From: Lutjanus erythropterus
Taxonomy: Eukaryota > Chordata > Actinopteri > Lutjaniformes > Lutjanidae
Direction: 5' to 3'
Length of the DNA stretch: 64,000 bases
NCBI GenBank assembly: GCA_020091685.1
Contig: CM034606.1
Span: forward strand, 16,771,695 to 16,835,694
Position numbers and translations under genes: made by a program. How positions within the stretch are numbered: position 1 is the first letter of the stretch; the number at the start of each line of letters is the position of its first letter. Below, one piece after another: positions 42,901 through 56,229 of this stretch. The notes under the pieces were generated by a model, which worked only from the letters and a program-made list of their open reading frames with translations, was not told where the DNA came from and made no database searches.

Positions 42901-45340
42901 AAGTTCAAAATCCTCTCTTCCTGTCAGCGTATTGAGACATTCTCTGGATGGTCTGGGAACAGGAAGCTACTCAACACTTCTCGCCAACTCTACACTTACA
43001 TTATGTACAGTAGATTGAATTCCCAGCGTGTTTAATGATGGTGTCAAGTAAAGTGGATAAAAAACAGGATTTTCATCGTAACATAAACAAATCACTCAGT
43101 GTTTTTGGCTGATTCGCAGGAATTTGCTCTTTCACAGCTAATGTATTTTTGAGAACCCCACTGAAAAAGTATTTGTCTTGAGGGAATTTTCATGTACTTC
43201 CATTAAAAAATGAATTTATCATAGGCCCAAATACTATTTGAAGCAAAGGGAAAAAGCTCAACAGCGAGCGAGAGCTGCTGCCGCAAGCTGCCACTAGTGT
43301 AGCGCCATCTTACATGATGTGATGTTGCAGATAGGTGACTGCTAAGCTGTTAACCTATAAACAGTGCATGGCGATTGTTTCACAATATTAACCGTGTGTT
43401 TAAAAGGCCTTCTGGGAGAAAGATGTCATATTGCCACCATGTACATCAGTATGAGACATGTTACAAAGCAGCATCCATAGTTGACAAGCTGGGATGAGAT
43501 GGGTTAGATGCTCACAGCGTCTTATAGCGCTACAAATGGGTTAATATAGGAGTGAATATATGGCCTGGTGTGCCTCATAGAGATGTCAGTGTTTGACGAA
43601 TAGGGATTGGGTTGGGACACTTCAGCATGTGGACAGGAGGATCAAACCACAAACCCTGCGACTCTCAAGAAATATCCTTCCATAGGCTGTCACTGAGGCC
43701 ATCACTGAGACAAAAAGACTGGCCAACAACTTTTGGGCATGAAGAATGTCTGATGTAATGATCTTTTCAGCCTTATAGAAACTGGTATTGTAATTATAGT
43801 GTCCAACTGTAAGATGGTCTATAAGCGTGCAGTAATTTTGTATGTCTGCCAGTGTGTCTGCCCAAGAAAACTCAGCTAAAACCCCACATTGATAAGAAGC
43901 AGAGGGATTTGTGTCTCTAGGGACGTTGGCCTCAAGGGAGCTCTTTGTCCATCACTCCCTCCGTCTGCCGCTCTGTTTCTGATGCCAGCTGATTTACACC
44001 AGGCCTATGGAGTGTAGCTCAGGGACCATAGTCTGCTTTGGCAGCTCCCAGTTTGTCAGGATTTCGAGTGGTTGATTTACTCCAGGTTAGGATCACAGGG
44101 TGTTGAGCCCAAGCAGAGCGTCGCTCAAGGTGGAGGAGCAGGGACCAGAACCCCCATCTGTTCTGAGAGTCATAAATTAGCCCAAAGCTTTGTTAGCAGC
44201 TCACTCTTCTGCTCCTGCCCTTCTGCCACACTTACCCTCTATCCCCACCGACATGGCCCCTGTCCTCACTCAGCATGATTAGAAGCATGCCTCACACCAT
44301 GTAGCCAGAAATGAACAGAGCCACAAAGTCCAAAAGTGTGAATCAACCTCAGTTGCAACATAAATAAAGTCAACGGATTTTGTGTCCTCACTGTGTTCTG
44401 AATAAGAGAAAAAAAGTCTTATGAAATCGAATGATGGGAAAGTTTGAAAATTGCATAAATATGATACCGAAAAAGACTTTTCAGCACACGAATTACAACA
44501 GAAATTCTGACAAATGTTTATTACTCATAAAATGTCTGTGAAGATTCTCAGATATCCAGGCCATGGCATTTGTACAAAAAAAAAAAAATCCTCCGAAAAG
44601 TTTCCTCCGTAAAATGCAAAAGGTTCGAAGAGATCTAAGTAGATTCTGGTACTGCTTTTTACTTCCCTAAGATAATAATTTAAATATTTTCTATAGTTGT
44701 ATACAAGGCCAAATAAATTGGTTTTTAAACCTTATAAATGCTGGCATTGATTAACATAAATTCAGTTTAAAATATAACTTGCAGTAACATTTTTATATTA
44801 CTGTCAAAATATTTTTGATTGCCAAACTGGCACTAGTCAACATAAATGTTGGCAACAATGAACATAAATTTAGCTTTAAAGCTACTGCAGGAGCCACTTG
44901 CATATTTTATTGATTTCAGAAGCCCCCTGTGACACAGGCATTTCCAGACGTGGCCCTGGAGGGGCACTGGCTTATGGGGTGGCATGCAGCATCCAGACAC
45001 ACACACACACACAGACGCACAAACATTAATGTATCTTCTCATATGTACGTTACTGTGTTTAAAAGTTTTTATTTAAAAGATAAATAGTCCTAACAATCAA
45101 AACACAGACAGACACCAGGCACTATACTGATATAATATTAAACTTCCATAGTTTACTCTTTAAGTCGTCAAAAAGAAATTGTGCCTACATCACAACTCTT
45201 TCCTCAGGCTGTGAGACGACTTCACAACCAAACATGAAAATACTTTTATTTTATTATTTTAGTAAATTCAGCTGGTAAAAATTAAAAGTAGGCTACATAC
45301 AAAAGAAGACAATGCACATATAAAATTACTCACTGTAGTA
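39903..45340. other. intergenic, no gene seen
   Basis: No coding exon could be supported. About 41530-41876 resembles a dispersed fish repeat (TTGTTCTTAAGAAAGGG ... TAAATGAGGCCCACTGG). The stretch 42480-42760 (GGGCAATTAGTTTCATGGGC, CAGATTTGCAGTAAACTCAA) looks like possible conserved non-coding sequence. The rest is AT-rich unique DNA with short microsatellites. Confidence 0.45.
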
Positions 45341-45344
45341 TATC

Positions 45345-45700
45345 AGAATTGGAATCAGAATCAGAAATACTTTATTGATCCCCGAGAGGAAATTGTTGAT
45401 GTTACAGGTGCTACCGTTCAAGATTAGAATATATATATATATTCAAGATTAGAATATATATATAAGCATATAAAATTATAGGAACAGAAAATAAAATAGA
45501 AAATAAGTGTGTAAAAATGTATACATTCTATAACAATATATAAAAGAGATAATATAACAATAACAAATATATACAATAAGGTGCATGTGCCTTATCTGCA
45601 ATATGTAACAGCAATGTATAAATCTAAAACTGCAATATATGGAAAATAAATGAATAGAAATATGCAAATGGATGAAAAATTATGTTCAAAAATGTGGACC
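45345..45700 (+). repeat. TTTATTGATCCCC dispersed repeat, copy 2
   Basis: AATCAGAAATACTTTATTGA followed by TCCCCGAGAGGAAATTG matches 14784-14840. It contains a 25-bp tandem duplication TTCAAGATTAGAATATATAT at 45417 and 45442, then AT-rich sequence. Confidence 0.7.
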
Positions 45701-47830
45701 AATATCAATGTTGTATGTCTTGCATGGTGAGTTATTGCACAAGTTATTGTAAATTCAAGTCAGTATTGCATTACTGCATTCATCCTCATGTCTCTGGTTG
45801 ATTGTGGACAGCACTGAACCCTTTGTGTGGACATCAGACAAGGAGACATGCATAAATCAGTTTTGACATCTTTATGAAACAGTTAAAAGAGTTTCTGTTG
45901 CAGTTTGTGTGGCGTCATGTCGTATAATGCCTGTACTAATGTAGCAGAACCTGCACTTGTAACGATAACAGGAAAGCCTAACTGGCTTCCTGTCTGTGGA
46001 CTGAAAAGGACAGAAACCGCGTCACTCTTCACACTTGGAGCATGCTGCCTGCAGTTGTTGTAGAAAAGTGTGTAGATAAAAGTGTAGAAAAAAGATGTAT
46101 GCTGATGATGAAAGATGGGTGTAGATAAAAGATTCTGAGAGTAAAATAATCCACTCAAGACACTCTCAATTAAATCCCTAACGCATGTAATTACACCCGA
46201 GTAGCTCCTTTTTTATTCTGCTGTTAGGATAATCTGATGAGAAAAACTGTCCAGGGAAACAAAATGTATGAACAAGATTATCTGATCTCTTTCGTAGACC
46301 AAATCAAACATGCTGACGTCTTCTGAGACCCCGTTTTAATCACAGGCTCATGAAGTATTTCCAGCTGCACAAAGATATCATGTGTGGGAGGCAATGACCG
46401 ATCTTGTAAAACGACCCAGTGCATTAGAAGAATATATGAAGTGCCGCACCAAATCCTTTTTACAGAGCATCAAATCCCAGTTCAGCGGTGACTTATTTGG
46501 GCTGATAATGAGTATTCTCCATCACTTTCTTGTAAATTCCTGGCTGCATGTTCTGGTTTCAAGACTTTTTCAACAAGAGACTTGGAAAATCTGCTGGACA
46601 CCAGGGTCTGATTACAAATGTTTTCTGTCCCATCAACGCATAAAAAGCACATTGAATTAGTTGCATAAGCACAGTTTACTGTGTCAAGAATAAGAGGACC
46701 CCAGGTTGTGACCATCATGTGACCCTTTATTGAAGAGGCTGGGGCAACAGGAGTGCACAGAACTCTAACACAGCAGATTTATGTATATATATACCAAAGA
46801 CATATCCAGATAAATGAGGAGTATTACTGGGAAAGTTAAAGGCCAGCTCTGGAATAGATAAAGTGCCATGCCTGAGAGCCAAGAGTCTATTAGCCGCTGT
46901 GCAACCCAATCTGATATCAGCCGTGGGCCAATGAATCATCAAAGGAGTCATATCAGGGAGGAAAATAAATGCTTTCTGCATTTTATAAGTCAGCAGGGAG
47001 CATTCAGACCAGGAAGGGAGAAAGGGCATGAACAAATATAGAAACTAAAAACCCTGCTTTTCTTTTCCATGTTATTGTGTCTTTGTGCATCTTCTTTCTT
47101 TCACCACATCCTCTGTTCTGCCAGTTCACACTTACAAACAATACAAACAAGGGATCCAACCATGGAAAATACAGTCCCCTGCTGCTGCCAACCATGTCCC
47201 CTTCCTCTCCTTACCCGCAACTGTCCTTCCTTCCTGACAGTCCTCACTCAACTCTGTTGGCTTCCTGTATCAGGGATTGTTCATTAAAGAAGCGGGCAGC
47301 AGATCACCTCAGAATAAACGTCTGCAGCAGAGGTGGAAATTGTTAATCATGTTGATTTAAATCACTTCATCAGTTCAGACCAGACTAAGCTAAGCGATCA
47401 CATCACTGTTCAAATGCCCGTCAGTATGTACAGTTTGTAAGTGAACTCATCAGTGGTCATATGATGTGACTGTCCTCAGCATAGATATATGTAAATGCTG
47501 CTTTGGCCTTTGGATTGTCACCACCAAATGGATCCTAGCAAGACTGACCTATGAACAAATACACCAGGGAGCTGCGTTTTTCCGTTCAACATTTCCTTCT
47601 CAAGCATTTTCCAGGAGTTGTTTTATATTCAAGAACACATGTTAAACTCACAACCCAGAACCTTGTTCTATGTAGCCTGTGAGAGTTTGCAAAGAATATA
47701 ATTTGCGCAATACAAGAAGTATGGTGTACACAAACTACATGCCCCAGAATGCATCTCAATTTTGTTGCTGTATGTCAATATTCGCTAGCATTCTCAAAAT
47801 CATACAGCCATTTCCAGCAGAGGGACTTAC
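45701..47830. other. intergenic, no gene seen
   Basis: Unique-looking DNA. About 46180-46440 (GCATGTAATTACACCCGAGT, GTTAGGATAATCTGATGAGA) has the texture of a conserved element. No coding support. Confidence 0.4.
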
Positions 47831-47874
47831 GAAGTGGTTGTAACTACTGACATTTATAGGAGCAGCCTTGCAAA

Positions 47875-48000
47875 ATGTCCAAGAAAAGAAAAGTTGTTGC
47901 AGAAGGAAGACAATTTCATGACAGATGGGAAAGCGAATACATGTTTGTGCCTAATGAAAACAAGGCAGTATGTCTCCTTTGTCTTATGGTTCATAATAAC
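47875..48000 (+). pseudogene. GTF2IRD2-like / hAT-derived BED-finger fragment
   Basis: ATG at 47875 opens MSKKRKVVAEGRQFHDRWES followed by EYMFVPNENKAVCLLC. This is the characteristic N-terminus of the GTF2IRD2-like proteins, which derive from a hAT transposase and carry a zinc-binding BED finger (the C-L-L-C pair is its first half). Similarity ends after the CLLC and the frame stops at 48087, so the His half of the finger, the transposase core and the dimerisation domain are missing. It is read as a decayed transposon or retrocopy remnant, with no flanking exons seen. Confidence 0.6.
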
Positions 48001-49564
48001 AATTTTAATAATAGTTGTGCACTAGAATGTCTGCTAGTTCGTGCTCCTTCGTCTTCTTCTGCATCAGAGCTAGTTATTCATTGTTAAGTTATTACTAAAA
48101 CTAATAATCAAATGCAGAAGCAATTAGGTTATATAATAACAGGTAGTTACAATTTTATAGTCTTACATTTATAACCCTTTTGAGGGCAACCATGATGCTG
48201 ATGTAGCCCAGAATTAAATTAAGTTTGACACCCTTAATGTAGAACATAGACCCTGGAAAATAACATGACTCTCTGGAATATCAAAACATTATAGAGCTCT
48301 TTATCCATAAAAAAATGCAGCTCCCCTGTTAGCAGGTATTTGTTCACAGGTCAGTCTTGCCAGGACCAATGTAGCGGCATTGTTGACATGTCTCAATAAC
48401 ACACCAAAGAGGTCAATGCAGTGTGTACAACTGTAATGTCTGTGGTCTTCAGTTGAGTAAGAGGTTCAGTCTGTTGCTGGTTCAAGCTTCAGTCAATACT
48501 TCAGTTCAGTCTGACAATTTGGTGTTGAAGATCTGTTCATACATGCACTGAATACCTCCAGTAAACAGGTTTTGAAAGGCAACTTGATGGCTCCCAGTGG
48601 AAGGAGAGCCAGGGTTTCATCTTTAAAGGCAGATTCTGCAACATTTGTAAATGCAACACTCAAACCTGCACATAAAGAGTGAATTAGGAAAAGGGGCAGC
48701 GTTAGCGAGAGCAAAGCAGTGATTCAGAGATTCAGAATGTTATTTTCTGATTGTTTTACAGTGATTATGTTTAAAAGCACAAATAAACAGACCCACATCT
48801 CTGCCGGATTTTGTGTGAATAAAGCTTAAACAATCCTCAGTCTGCTCTGCCTGTGTGTGTTTACAACTTTCTGTATCTCTCCACAAAGGAAAGAGGCAGA
48901 GAATGCAATGTAACCGTTGGTCACTATGTTTTTGCAAAGACCCGACCACAAAACCTAGTACTGGCTGAGGGCTAAACACCACTGCCAAACAGACTGAAGT
49001 CTAAAAGCATCCAGACTAAAGCAAAACATGAGAAAATAAAGGCAGGGTCTGAGCAGATAGAGCCACCATGACAAACTTGTAATGGGGTCATAAGCAGGTC
49101 TGGGATCTCATCATTTTAGGGGCAAGGTCACTCTGCCTTTGGTTTCTTTGAGGGGTCAAAGGCCAAATGTCAGAGCATCACGGCCATCTAGTAAGATACT
49201 GATTCAAGCCCAAAGAAATAATGTAATGAATTTAACTTAAAGGTTAAGGATGAATTTTATTTTTATTCAATGTTTTTCCTAATATGTTAACCACGGACAC
49301 TGGAAGTCAGTCAGAATGATGTATTGATGTATGATGTCAAACGAAACAATGTGCAATATAGTATCTTAAAATTATGAGGAACCTTTTCAAAATAATGAGT
49401 TTGTATCTTAAAATTATTTTTCAAAAGGTCCTTGAATAATAACAAGTAGGTTTCGCCTTCTTTTGAGATAAGTCATTATTTTGAGATACTAACACATTGT
49501 TTGCTTAAATTTTCTCATTCGCATTATAATGACAGCTTATAAGTGGCCTACTCATGATTTTGTT

Positions 49565-49860
49565 CTTGAATAAATAGTTTGACATTTTGAGAAATACTTG
49601 TCAGGCCTATATGGAGCTGAAGCCAAGAGCTGAATACCTTAGCTTAGCACAGAGGGAAACTGCTAACCTGGCTCTTCTAAAGCTTTAAAACACCTGTCAG
49701 CCCTTCTAAAATTTTATTAACATGTTGCGTCTTTAATCCATTCGCAAAAACAGAAGGGTAAAAATTGACAGTTTGTTGTTTATGGGAAGGAACAGCTGTT
49801 TGCACCTGAGCAAGGCTGACTGACTTCCCGCTCCAGCTATATACTTTATTATGGTATCAA
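49565..49860 (+). repeat. teleost repeat with TTAGCTTAGCAC core, copy 1
   Basis: TTTGACATTTTGAGAAATAC, TACCTTAGCTTAGCACAGAG, CTAACCTGGCTCT and AATCCATTCGCAAAAACAGA follow the order of a very abundant fish element also present at 53080-53390 and 62801-63290. This copy is diverged. Confidence 0.7.
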
Positions 49861-50211
49861 TCTTTTCACCTTACTCACTGCAAAAAAGTGAATAAGAGTG
49901 TTTTCTCCAAGATGTCGAACTTTTCTTTGAATTAATTATACTGCACTGTCGCCGAGAGCCTTACTGTAACATGAAAGCAGTATTGTTCATCATTTTTTCA
50001 ATTTCAAAATCATTATTTTGCCTTTTTTAAAGATTAATGGTGTTTTTAGTTGTTTTCTGTCTCATTTTGTGAACACTGAACTTTCTCATGTCAGACTTCA
50101 TGACTCTAGCGCCCGTCCAAGTCTAAGTTTAGCAGCGAGTGCTCAGGGTCATGCCATTTTTATTGTCACTGTTCAGCACAGGCTATTGTGTTTCCTGTGT
50201 CAGGGCATTTT

Positions 50212-50372
50212 TTTATTGTCCAGAACGAGGTTTGCTTCGCTCTGTAATATCCTGAGGACAGCCATGAACCTGGTTAATGGGGGTCTTGTTATCGTGGACA
50301 TGTTTGTGATGACCCGGGGTCTCTTCAGAGTGGACATGCAGAGGAACTCCTCGCTGCAGACAGTGACACATG
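50212..50372 (-). other. exon-like island of unknown nature
   Basis: On the minus strand CTGTTTTTCTTTACAG ends at 50373 as a strong acceptor, and an AATAAA lies at 50217-50212, so 50372-50212 looks like a short terminal exon. On the plus strand the same island also begins with a fair acceptor (TTTTTTATTGTCCAG before 50224). GC content rises against AT-rich flanks, and frames are open on both strands, e.g. MSTLKRPRVITNMSTITRPP on minus and NLVNGGLVIVDMFVMTRGLF on plus. I recognise neither. A lncRNA exon, a conserved element or a relic exon are all possible. Confidence 0.3.
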
Positions 50373-50489
50373 CTGTAAAGAAAAACAGGAAAATTGGGAG
50401 CAACAGAAGAATGCAACACTTCATCAGTAGAGTAAACAAAGCAATTCTCGGAAGAAGCTGGCTAGATTTCGGCTGCATGCAAAAATAGA

Positions 50490-53075
50490 TGTATACTGGT
50501 TAAGTGCCATTACTGTCCCTTTCACATAACTCTCTTTAGATGTTGAGCTAATGATTGAAGTTTTATTATGCATTGGGAGAGTGTTTCTAAAGTGTGTGAG
50601 GCTTTCTATGGAATGCACTTATGATATTTAAGATAACACATCTTTCGTCATTACTATGTTTTCTTTCATCTGTCTGTCATGGCAGATATCTGGATGGCTC
50701 ACAGTGATGTACTGTGTAGGTCTGCAGGCTTCAACATTATTGCAGCTGCTGTGGTTAACGTGCTAATGTGAAGTCGGGGAAAGGGTGAGGGTGACATTGA
50801 GAAGAGGAAATGTTCTGGGCATTTTCATTCAGCAAGTCAGCATATTTCATTACAAATTAATGGTCTAGGGTCATCCAAATGTTCCTTTGGCATTATGACA
50901 CGATCAGGTGGTTGAAAATGAGAAACTTCCACAGAAGGAAAGGAAGGATCAAAGCTCATGAAGCTTAACTACAGAGCCAAGAATAGATTTAGAGCTGAAA
51001 CGCATTATTTTTTTTTATCATTTTAAAGACTTATTCATTGGCTATACTATTAACAGTAACCATCTTTAAGGTCTATAAGCTGAATTTTCATCCAGAAATG
51101 TTGGTGCAAATTCTAAGGCTACAATAAATGCTGGTTAAAAAGACTATGAAAAGACACACAAAACTCTAATCAAAGAATGAATGGTGGGAATTGTAATGTA
51201 ACCAGTTCAACTCAACTATTTTTGTCCAGAGCAGACACAGTACATGGTCTGAGAGCCAGACACGGTCTGGATGAAGAGAGGAGTCGAGAGGAAGAGACAG
51301 AGAGTGAAGAGCACCGGAGCAGCATCCAGAAAAGCCTAAAACACAGAACTACTTTAACTTTTGTACATATTTATATTTAGAAATTAGGAAAAAGTAGCTG
51401 GAAAGTAGTAACTGCTATAAAGTTGTAAAGTTTTTCCAACTAGCTTACCCTTCAGCAGGTCTGTTTATGCAAGACAACAAGATGCTGCACGTGTTCATGC
51501 TTTAGTGTTTATAATCCGATGTTACTTCCAGCAGGTGTTTTCCTGAAAAAACGTAGTTTCCGTTTTTCCTCTATGCAACTAGAAGTGGTATGATGCTGCT
51601 TGAATAAGACCTTTTTTAAATATGAGGAGAGGAAAAGAAAAGACTGAGTCTTATCTCTTTAGAAACTAATGCTATATTATTTTGTGCTATGAACACTTAA
51701 CATCCCTGTTAATGAAAACACTTGTGAGTAAAGCATAGAAAGGAAAGGTGGTCCATTTTCTCTCTTTATTTCTGGCTATGAATGCTTCATATCCAAGTCA
51801 TATAGTTCTTGCTATCTGAGACAACAACAGTAACAGGCTGCATACCAATCGGTCAGTATTACTTAAGTATTAATAATCTGTTACCTTTCATGTGTGTTTT
51901 CATGACAAAACATATTTTGGAGAGTGCTTGTCAGCCATTCCTGCTTGTGAACGATCTTGTAACAAGTGATCCCCTGTCTTTGCAGAGTGTGCACGGCATC
52001 TGATGACTTTAAGAGTCATGTAGTGTGACCAAGGCTTTATTTGTTTTGTTAAATGATCTAAAAAGTCTGTGCACAGACAGCAACAGTCAGAGGCACTGCC
52101 AACACAAATAAAGCATCGGAGGGGAGATGGGTAAAAAAGCTGTGCTGCTCCGAAGGAAAATATAACCTTATTTATTTCTTCTTTATCTTCTCGGGCATCA
52201 AGATCTGCATCTTTTCAGAGAAAGAAATGATGACACATTACGAAAGTACTCTGTCAATACCATTTTGTGTTGTTTTCGATGTCTTAATTTCTGGAAGGCA
52301 TATGCCAGTGTATGCCAGAGTGTTCAAACACTCTGTTTGAAATGAGAAATTATTCAAGCACATGGTTCGCTTTGTTGCTCAGTTAAGTGGCCGTGCAACA
52401 AGTGACCACACAAAGTCTGTGCTTTGACAACCCCTTTGCAGAAAAATACAACTCTATCAATTATTGTTACTGCATCTGAATTGCTCACAGTTGTAGTGTG
52501 TGTGCTGTGACTGTGTGAGGTCTCACCTGCTCATCAGCTCTAATGCTCTGTTTTACATGGAAATGTGTTTGACTGACAATTACCAGTAAAAAAGCAGCTG
52601 ATTTAACATCACTAACATCTGTTGTTTGGATGCAAAATATTTTTAGTAAAATGGACTACTTTTTGGCTCCCAGAGAAATGAAATACAGATGTTTCTGTTA
52701 CTGTGTGTTCTGATCCACTGTGATCTAATACATCCTTCTTATTCTGCTTGTCGGTTAGTAAAAGAAAGTTGAAGCTGTTTTCTATGACTGTTGGCGCTGT
52801 CATGTTCTCGTTGCTTCAGAGAGCTGGCACACAGTGTTCATGATGTCGTCCAACACACCCTCCCTCAGGGTAGACAATGCCACTGCTTAATGTGAAAAAC
52901 CACACCCAAAAACCTTTAATGAAATGAAAAGAAAATTGATGCTGATTCACTGGCATGACAGATAAGTTGTAAATTTGCCATTTGGGCAGGACTGGGATAA
53001 ACTGCGGGGGAAGTATTTATCCTCTGAAAACCTTTGCCCATTTCTTCAGTAAAAAGAAGTTTAAGTGGAAGCTTT
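50490..53075. other. intergenic, no gene seen
   Basis: AT-rich, mostly unique DNA with no splice-bounded coding sequence recognised. A purine-rich stretch is at 51250-51340. Confidence 0.45.
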
Positions 53076-53079
53076 TTAA

Positions 53080-53390
53080 AAATCAGTTTGACATTTAAAA
53101 AATGTTTTTATTTGCTTTCTTGCTGTTAAATATAAGCATACAGGAGTCAGCTAGCTTAGCTTAGCACAAAGACTGGAAATAGGAGAAACAACTTGCCTGG
53201 CTCTGTTCAGCTGTTACAAAATCTGCCCACCAGCAACTCTAAAGCTCCAGAATCAACACATTGTGTCTAGTTTGCATAATTTGTACAAAAACAGATGTGT
53301 GAAAACAACAATTTGCCATTTTTTGACTCCAAGAAGTTTCTGCTTTTGTCCAAGGAATAGTCTGACACATAACCACCCTAAAGTGGTGAA
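53080..53390 (+). repeat. teleost repeat with TTAGCTTAGCAC core, copy 2
   Basis: CAGCTAGCTTAGCTTAGCAC, AAAGACTGGAAATAGGAG and CTTGCCTGGCTCTGTTC match the family at 49565 and 62801. Confidence 0.75.
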
Positions 53391-53489
53391 ATGTTTTAAC
53401 TCAACACCTCTCAAAATAACCCCGAACTCATAATTTGCATTTGTCCTTCACACTACTAGAAGAAAGTCCTCACACCACTTACATATAAA

Positions 53490-53960
53490 GATGGATGCTG
53501 CGGCTCCCCACCTCCCTCCACTGTACAAAAATGAAGCCAAAATATCTTGTATATGAGCGCTGACATCTTGCGCTGGTAATGTTGTTTGGTGCTAGAGTCA
53601 GCACAAAAGTGATCAGAGTTGGAGCCGCGCTTTTGAATAATCGCTGACTCAACCACAAACAAAGCTCAGCTGTCAATAATGGCATAAAACCCCATTTTTA
53701 TATTATTACATAACTAAGTAAAACCAAACTGCTGAGAATAAATAACACTTGAACAAACATCAGTGTGATAACAACTATCTAAAATGACAGAAACCATCTT
53801 TGGGAAATATTTAGTTGATGTGTACTTTGATGTTTTAGTTTGGCCCAAGTCCTACCTATTAACACTGGGAAGGCAGGGTTTATGACCTATACTGCAGCCA
53901 GCCACCAGGGGGCAGTCAAGGCGCTTTGGTTTCATTTTTGGCGTGCTCTCATGTTGTCCA
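53490..53960 (+). repeat. teleost repeat with AGCCACCAGGGGGCAG core
   Basis: AATGAAGCCAAAATATCTTG and TGACATCTTGCGCTGGTAAT have counterparts at 55540-55600 (CTGAAGCCAAAATATCCTGG, CCATCTTGTGCTGGTGGC). The right part has CTATACTGCAGCCAGCCACC followed by AGGGGGCAG, a word common in fish dispersed repeats. The family is not assigned. Confidence 0.55.
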
Positions 53961-55320
53961 TTTCTACATGAAGTCAGTGTTTCACACCTGTACTTAGAGC
54001 TGCCCACTTGGGATCAAATCACCCTGGATGCATGTTAATACCAGGTCTGAACCCTACCCCTTTACATTATGAAGTTCCTTTTATGGAAAACATCAGCACC
54101 ATTTGGAAAGTTTCAATAGTCTGAAATGTGGGATAAAAAAAACTCCAACATGATTTTTCAAGTTAAAATGTGGCTCATCACTGACTGTTATATAAACACT
54201 AACCTTCATGTTTACTACATACAGATAAGGAAAATATATGAAGTTTATCAGGAACAGTTTCTTCTCATTAATACAGCACCTCTCTCCCATGCATTGTAAG
54301 TCATTTTAATAGGGCTTAAAACACCAAAAGGATGGACGCTATGAGAAGTGATGTGATGAGAAGGAATTTTCACACTTGTGGAGAAGCAACAGCCTCGTCA
54401 TGCTCCTCTCCCCGTCCAGGTAGTCAGATTTCCCATGGTGATGTTGTTGACTCAGCTGGGGTCAGTCAAGTGCTGCTGTTAGAAGCAATGTTGTCATTTG
54501 TCCTGCTGTTATCCACCAGCAGCTTTTAAACCCTCTTAAGCCCTTCTTTATTATCCTTAACACCTCCTGAAGGCCACACTCTGCCTTCCTGTCCTGTTCC
54601 CTCTTCCCCTCCACTCCTGCTGCCTCTCCTTCTCAGCTTCCCTTCGTCTCGTCTCCTCTCTTTAAACTTGTAAGTCTATCTTTTTTTTTGTTCAGATGCA
54701 TGAGTGTTCATGTTTTCAGAGTCCCTCTGAGGGGTAAAAGGTCAGCGGGGTTTCAGGGTCCTGCAGGGCCAATTTTCTCCCCGAAGGGCCTGGAAGTCCT
54801 GAGACTAAACATCTAAACATCCTCTAATGGAGACATGCAGTTGTATCAGCTTAAAGGTCCAAGTTGTGCATTTGTTGTGCATTTTTAACAAGCCTCCTCA
54901 GGCACAATGCTGCTACGGTTGCAATGTAGTATCATGATACAACACTTTCCTTGATATATTTTTTGTTTTTTCACCATATCCCACAAAATATTGATTCTAC
55001 TATTGATTCTTCTAAAAAGCAGATGTGGTAAGACACTGCCAATATGACTGAATGCCAGACCACAGTTACAAGCTCTAAAAACAGTCTCCAAACACCACAA
55101 TGAAATTTATTCTTAATACATCCCAGTTTCCCTTGCCTGCATGAGCTGTCAGCACGTCAAGGAAATTCAATTTAGTCAAAGTGGGGCATTTACTTGATCT
55201 AAATGTTTCAGGATTTCCTTTAGAAGGAGGATGATGGATGTTGCTTAATTGCAAAAATGTAAAAATGTTACGAATTTCCACAATTAAGAAATCTATTATT
55301 GGTCAAACTCTGATCCCAAG
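53961..55320. other. intergenic, no gene seen
   Basis: A pyrimidine-rich tract runs about 54540-54670. About 54895-55020 holds a degraded repeat (GTAGTATCATGATACAACAC). No coding support. Confidence 0.4.
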
Positions 55321-55479
55321 AGTGGCTGATAGTTGTTACTTCAAATGGGTTTCCTTGATTCTCTTAAATTACAGCCACACTACTATGTTTTCATTTTAAA
55401 ATGCCTAAGTTTCCTCCTAGTGTTCACACCACCCTGGCATATTAGGACACCTAAAACAAAGTCCTTTGGTAACGCTGCT

Positions 55480-55700
55480 GGTCCCTTTTCAGTTTCAAAA
55501 CTCCATGGTTGCATTTTAGTCTGCGCCACTGGCATAAATAAAAACTGAAGCCAAAATATCCTGGATGTGAGCACTACCATCTTGTGCTGGTGGCGTCACT
55601 TCTAGACTGCGCAATAGTGACCGGCATTTGAGCTGCGCTTTCAAGTTCCTGCTCACACAGGCAACCAACTCCAGAAACCATCAAACTCACTGACAACCAA
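55480..55700 (+). repeat. partial copy of the 53.5-kb repeat
   Basis: AACTGAAGCCAAAATATCCT, GAGCACTACCATCTTGTGCT and GGCATTTGAGCTGCGCTTT parallel the order of 53530-53640. Confidence 0.55.
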
Positions 55701-55839
55701 TGTACGGTCTAGCATCTCTCTTGGACTTGAGGCTGATTTCTAGATTGATGTAGGGCCTATGCAGAGCCTTGTAGGCTATGCAATTGGTCAATGCTGTTGT
55801 GAACATTTATACTCAACAAACATACAAAACGTTGGCGGG

Positions 55840-56190
55840 CGATGGGACCACTGTGCCACTGTGGCGAGCTTGTTCCTGTTTTTTGGCATAAACGGACGTT
55901 GAAAATACAGACATGGCAAAGAAAGACAAAGAACACAATGCTTTTTACAATGTTTAAATAAAAAATCTGGGAGGAGAGCAGTCATGTTTTCCTGTCTCAT
56001 CATTTTTATTCTATTTTCCTGGTATCTGAGTGCTTCTGGCTCGCACATACACAATGTACATGAATGGTCATGTGATATATGTTTTCAGGCATTAGTGTGG
56101 ATGTGGATTATTCCTGAAATGCTGCTAAACTGCACATCTAGATGGAAATGGTTTTCATTTTATAACAAAAACGTAGCAGTGTGGATGCAG
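55840..56190. repeat. dispersed repeat shared with the right window edge
   Basis: Ends such as GAAATGGTTTTCATTTTATA and AACGTAGCAGTGTGGATGCA resemble, in inverted sense, the sequence at 63825-64000 (GACTATGTCTACATTACATC, AGATCATTTTTGAAGGCACG). These are pieces of a widespread fish element. Its exact ends are not defined. Confidence 0.4.
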
Positions 56191-56229
56191 CCTTTATGTA
56201 GTCACAGTTCATCTTTGTTTTAGCAACAT

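Noticed and set aside
50018-50488. 156-codon plus-strand open frame as a protein gene
   Set aside because: It begins with TTG, not ATG; the upstream part is AT-rich and unlike coding sequence, and no family is recognised. Only the 50.2-50.4 kb part is kept as an exon-like island.
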